Shown here piece after piece: positions 60,970 through 64,000 of a stretch of DNA of 64,000 nucleotides. Position 1 is the stretch's first letter. Each line of letters begins with the position of its first letter. The notes under the pieces were generated by a model. That model did no database searches and had not been told where the DNA came from. It saw nothing but the letters and a program-made list of their open reading frames with translations. The stretch lies in NCBI GenBank assembly GCA_963922335.1, contig CAWUIB010000008.1, positions 119,790 to 183,789 on the forward strand, given 5' to 3'. This stretch comes from CALBPI01 sp963922335 (GTDB lineage: Bacteria > Pseudomonadota > Gammaproteobacteria > Steroidobacterales > Woeseiaceae). The position numbers were made by a program, and so were the translations under genes.

Positions 60970-61637
60970 GGCAGTAAGCGTAGCTGCACATCCCCAAACC
61001 GAACACGCGCATTTACAGCGTTCTGCCCGACACCATCCCATTCGACTTTGGAGCCAACCAACAACGGGCGACGCCCGTCCGCTCGACCGTCGTCGCTGCG
61101 CAGCGAGGCTTCGCCTACCGAAGCTTTGAGTTCGACCGAACCGATCTCTGACTCCGTGCTGACAATATCGACATCGCCGGCCGTCATGCGGACGTCGAGA
61201 TCAGCGGCATGATCCTGAACCGTCAACGCGCCGTATTTCATTCGCACCTCGAGCACTCGATCTTCGGGCACGCGTACTTGTGACGTCACCTCGGCCCCAG
61301 ATCCGAGTGATCCGTCGAGCGAGAACCGTGTGCGCTCCGAGGAGATCGTGCTCACGAGTTCAGCTCGATTCGCTTTTGCACGGCAACGCGAAGAGTCCTC
61401 TGGGCAGCGAACCGTCACGGAAATATCCACATGCTCAATGTCCGCCGACACTACTGTTGCTTCACCCGTCGGCAACTCAAGCTCGATCGAATGACCGGGC
61501 GCTACCTCGACCTTTAGCGGCTCTGGCCCAGGTACTGAGACGCGCGGTGTGTCTCCCGACCACGTTGCACAGCCCGACAGCACGCCCAGCAGCGCAAGCC
61601 AAATCACCGGAGCGACCTTCCAATTTTGTACTAGCAA
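60966..61637 (-). CDS. lipoprotein with DUF4097-like beta-repeat domain
   Basis: About 223 residues. Lipoprotein signal VAPVIWLALLGVLSGCATW. The rest is beta-rich with alternating short repeats (IELELPTGEATVVSADIEHVDISV, LEVRMKYGALTVQDHAADLDVRMTAGDVDIVSTES, VELKASVGEASLR), the pattern of DUF4097/adhesin-like beta-solenoids. The start is uncertain: TTG 61637 has an AAGGGAAG sequence 5' and puts the lipobox Cys at residue ~23; GTG 61685 and 61736 are in frame. Confidence 0.6.
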   Translation of the reverse strand: MLVQNWKVAPVIWLALLGVLSGCATWSGDTPRVSVPGPEPLKVEVAPGHSIELELPTGEATVVSADIEHVDISVTVRCPEDSSRCRAKANRAELVSTISSERTRFSLDGSLGSGAEVTSQVRVPEDRVLEVRMKYGALTVQDHAADLDVRMTAGDVDIVSTESEIGSVELKASVGEASLRSDDGRADGRRPLLVGSKVEWDGVGQNAVNARVRFGDVQLRLLP

Positions 61638-61765
61638 CTCATTGCTTCCCTTTGAGGTTACCGATATCAGACGCCGGTTCTTCACTAAACGTTTAGGCGT
61701 TGGGTTCAGACTAAACCTATTGGCGGGCAGAGACATCCAACGCTCGGTTATCCAGGAGGTGTATT

Positions 61766-62881
61766 GTGAACAAGCCCATCGTGCCCGCGCTTTGCCTGAT
61801 CGTTCTTACGCTATGCGGATGCTCCGCGTCGGCTAACGACAGCGATGGCTTGGGCGACATCGCCTTCACGCCCGGCACCACTGTCGATTTCGCGTTTGAG
61901 TCTGACGGTGTGACGCTGTCGGGCATCTTTGACGTACCAGAGGGCGACACTGAAGCACTGATCGTCATCGTCCACAGCTACGGCGAAACCGACGTTAGAA
62001 ACTGGATCTCGTACTCACCCCAGCGAAAGCGGTTCAATGAGATGGGTATTGCCACAGTGCTTTGGGACAAACCCGGGCTCGGCAGAAGCGAGGGCAAGTT
62101 CGATATCAACCAACCGGTACACGAGAGCGCACAGGAAGTGCTGGATGCCATCACACATTTACGTCGAATAGAAGCGCCTGGGACTCAAAAGATCGGCCTC
62201 TGGGGCGGTAGTCGTGCCGGATGGATCGCGCCCATCGCGCTATCGCAGGACTCGGACATCGACTTCTGGATTTCGATAAGCGGCACCTCCGCCGAAGACA
62301 ACTACACTTACCTGCTGCTATCGAACCTGCCTTACGAGGGTGGGACACCGGAACTCGCAGAGCAACTCGAGTCCGAGTGGCGGGAAGGCTGCAGGCTTTT
62401 CAGAACACAAGGGAGCTTTGCAGACTATTTGAAGGCCACCGAGACACTGCGAGCGAACGAGTACATCACCAACATGCGTGGTGATTGGCCAAACCGGATG
62501 GAGTACGAGCTGCGTCAACTCACCTGCAAAGACGGGTCGTGCCCAAAGATGGATAACGACCTTTGCGAGTACGTCTGGATCGAGGATTTCGATGAGATGC
62601 TGTCGTCACTCGATATTCCGGTACTTGCCCTTTTCGGTGAGAAAGACCTGAGTGTCGACTGGCGCAAAACCAAAGACCTGTATGTGAGAACCATTGGTCA
62701 GAACCCGAACGCATCGCTCTCCGTTCACTCATTTCCCGATGCAGACCACGGGCTCCACATCACAAAAACGGGCAGCATGAAAGAAATGAACGCCCTGCCC
62801 CACTGGATGAAGGTCAAGACCGACGGGTACTTTAAGGTGCAGGAAACCTGGCTTCGGAACCAACTGGACGTTCAAAGGTAG
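61766..62881 (+). CDS. alpha/beta-hydrolase lipoprotein
   Basis: 371 residues. Lipoprotein signal (MNKPIVPALCLIVLTLCGC). Alpha/beta-hydrolase fold with nucleophile elbow GLWGGSRAGWIAP (Ser), Asp in FGEKDLSVDW and His in FPDADHGLH; VVHSYGETD-type oxyanion region IVIVHSYGETDVRNW. It resembles acyl-esterases/peptidases of the S9/dienelactone-hydrolase groups; the substrate is unknown. Anchored in the envelope. Confidence 0.82.
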   Translation: MNKPIVPALCLIVLTLCGCSASANDSDGLGDIAFTPGTTVDFAFESDGVTLSGIFDVPEGDTEALIVIVHSYGETDVRNWISYSPQRKRFNEMGIATVLWDKPGLGRSEGKFDINQPVHESAQEVLDAITHLRRIEAPGTQKIGLWGGSRAGWIAPIALSQDSDIDFWISISGTSAEDNYTYLLLSNLPYEGGTPELAEQLESEWREGCRLFRTQGSFADYLKATETLRANEYITNMRGDWPNRMEYELRQLTCKDGSCPKMDNDLCEYVWIEDFDEMLSSLDIPVLALFGEKDLSVDWRKTKDLYVRTIGQNPNASLSVHSFPDADHGLHITKTGSMKEMNALPHWMKVKTDGYFKVQETWLRNQLDVQR

Positions 62882-63033
62882 CTGCTTTGATTAAGCGCCG
62901 CGTCGCGTGCATTGCCGTTTTTTCCTGCCGCACTGCGGCGGGGACGAGACTAGGATAGTATCTCCCTCGGGGCAACTGGCGTCCGAGACGCTGTTGTATA
63001 ACGACCGCCTGAGAAGAGTCTGGGGAGATGATG

Positions 63034-63363
63034 ATGGTTAGGTACGCGCTAATAGCTACGGGGTTAATTGCAATTGCGGGCTGCGGCTCGACGCCGACAG
63101 ACTGGAGAGATATGTCGCAAACCGAAATTTCCGCGTGGAAGGCATCTGACTTTACGTCGGAAAGTGCGCAGGTTTGGAAATCTGCTGGCTTCGAAGCCAG
63201 CAGTGCGGCCGAGTGGTTGAAGGCTGGCTTCGAGCCGGACGACGCTGCGGAGTGGAGCGAGAAAGAATTTACGGCCAGCGAGGCGGTGGATTGGCGAGAA
63301 GGCGGCTTCGATCTTCATGATGCTGTTGATAACCGCGCCGAGGGCTTGAGCCCAACCAAATAA
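63034..63363 (+). CDS. small lipoprotein with tandem AxxW-type repeats
   Basis: 109 residues. Lipobox IAGC at about residue 17, then five to six ~13-residue units around a Trp: EISAWKASDF, AQVWKSAGF, AAEWLKAGF, AAEWSEKEF, AVDWREGGF, AVDNRAEGL. Each has Ala-x-x-Trp and a following [AG]-[GD]-F. Three consecutive ATGs start the frame; the third (63034) has GGGGAG at proper distance. Function unknown; I know of similar repeat lipoproteins but no role. Confidence 0.65.
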   Translation: MVRYALIATGLIAIAGCGSTPTDWRDMSQTEISAWKASDFTSESAQVWKSAGFEASSAAEWLKAGFEPDDAAEWSEKEFTASEAVDWREGGFDLHDAVDNRAEGLSPTK

Positions 63364-63375
63364 GAAAAACGGATC

Positions 63376-63402
63376 GGCCTGCCAGTCTTTGACTGGCAGG
63401 CC
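63376..63402. terminator. strong hairpin between convergent genes
   Basis: GGCCTGCCAGTC (63376-63387), TTT loop, GACTGGCAGGCC (63391-63402): 12 perfect base pairs. Minus-strand reading has GATCCGTTTTTC immediately after, so it mainly terminates the S9 peptidase gene; it can also stop the plus-strand lipoprotein transcript. Confidence 0.75.
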
Positions 63403-63415
63403 TGACATGCAAACG

Positions 63416-64000
63416 CTAGTCGCTGACGCCCAAGTGCTCGTCAAAGTAGTTGGTCATCGCTGTCGCCAGGTGTAACTGAGTGCCCTCGCGCTCGCGAATG
63501 CCGTGCGCGCGATTCGGGTAGGACAGGAAGTCAAACTGTCGGTTGTGACGCACCAACTCATCGATCAAACGCTCGCTTCCCTGATAGTGAACGTTGTCGT
63601 CACCGGTACCGTGGACGAGCAATAACTTACCCTTCAGATTTTTCGCATGCGTGATGGGCGAGCCCTGCACATATCCCTCTTCATGGTCGGCGAGCAAACC
63701 TGAGTAGCGCTCCTGATAGATCGCATCGTACAAACGCTGGTCTGGCACCGGCGCGCGTGATACCCCAACCTGATACTGATCCGTGTAGCGGAACAGCATG
63801 TTCAGCGTCATCGAACCGCCCCCGGAATGGCCCCAGATGCCGACCCGTTCGCTATCGATAAACGGATACTTCTTGTGCATCGCTGCCTGTGAATCCGACT
63901 GATCTCGCGACGACAAAATACCGATGCCACCGTACAGCGCTTTCCGGAAGTCGCGACCCCGCAAAGACGGTGTGCCGCGATTGTCGACCGAGGCGACGAC
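63416..64000 (-). CDS. S9-family peptidase (prolyl oligopeptidase/DPP IV type), C-terminal part
   Basis: The last ~194 residues of a larger protein; the frame stays open to the right edge (starting VVASVDNRGTPSLRGRDF). Catalytic triad: Ser in GIWGHSGGGSMT, Asp in VHGTGDDNVHYQG, His in YPNRAHGIRE. This is the alpha/beta-hydrolase domain of dipeptidyl-peptidase IV-like enzymes; the beta-propeller part lies beyond the window. Confidence 0.88.
   Translation of the reverse strand, partial: VVASVDNRGTPSLRGRDFRKALYGGIGILSSRDQSDSQAAMHKKYPFIDSERVGIWGHSGGGSMTLNMLFRYTDQYQVGVSRAPVPDQRLYDAIYQERYSGLLADHEEGYVQGSPITHAKNLKGKLLLVHGTGDDNVHYQGSERLIDELVRHNRQFDFLSYPNRAHGIREREGTQLHLATAMTNYFDEHLGVSD

Overview
The window reads as chromosome of a free-living gammaproteobacterium. 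The evidence is the macromolecular-synthesis cluster (tsaD divergent from rpsU-yqeY-dnaG-rpoD), a class II ribonucleotide reductase split into nrdJa/nrdJb as in pseudomonads and relatives, a TonB-dependent receptor, many lipoproteins, and cca, uppP, folB, htrA and slt. The species cannot be fixed from the sequence alone.

Layout. 1-16.6 kb is chromosomal: a TonB receptor cut by the window edge, with a Zur-like palindrome upstream; a GNAT/FemAB-like protein; a large PKD-domain lipoprotein; a 7TMR-DISM histidine kinase with a NarL-type regulator; a thioredoxin-like plus Asp-box (sialidase-like) pair; an ECF sigma/anti-sigma/HEAT-repeat operon; a sterol-desaturase family enzyme; and a DUF1801 protein.

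16,905-38,170 is a complete 21.3-kb Tn7-like transposon. Its ends are matching TGTGGGTT inverted repeats, there is a 5-bp GCTGC duplication on both sides, and internal CATAAGYTG(CGAT) repeats mark probable TnsB sites. It lies 12 bp past the nrdJb stop codon and separates nrdJab from its own terminator. The machinery is tnsA-tnsB-tnsC-tniQ, with an unusually long TniQ. The cargo is: a SpvB/VCBS/RHS polymorphic toxin with a C-terminal HExxH zincin tip and an overlapping putative immunity gene; a DUF6610-like protein plus a membrane protein that start right at an attC-like hairpin; a secreted unknown; a BcepMu-gp16-like/XRE divergent regulator pair; a frameshifted membrane-protein gene; and an OLD-family ATPase/TOPRIM nuclease. 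This is a competition/defence island that appears to home to the 3' end of nrdJb, an attachment site I do not recognise from the known Tn7-like families.

38.2-64 kb is chromosomal again: nrdJb-nrdJa with candidate NrdR boxes; an HtrA protease overlapping a lytic transglycosylase; an NDUFA9-like epimerase; a predicted aminopeptidase; cca, uppP, a MidA-type methyltransferase and an S41 protease; folB-tsaD; rpsU-yqeY-dnaG-rpoD; yqcC; a small membrane-protein/HTH operon with a candidate operator; gph; a CAT-anticodon tRNA; several lipoproteins; and the C-terminal part of an S9 peptidase cut by the window edge.
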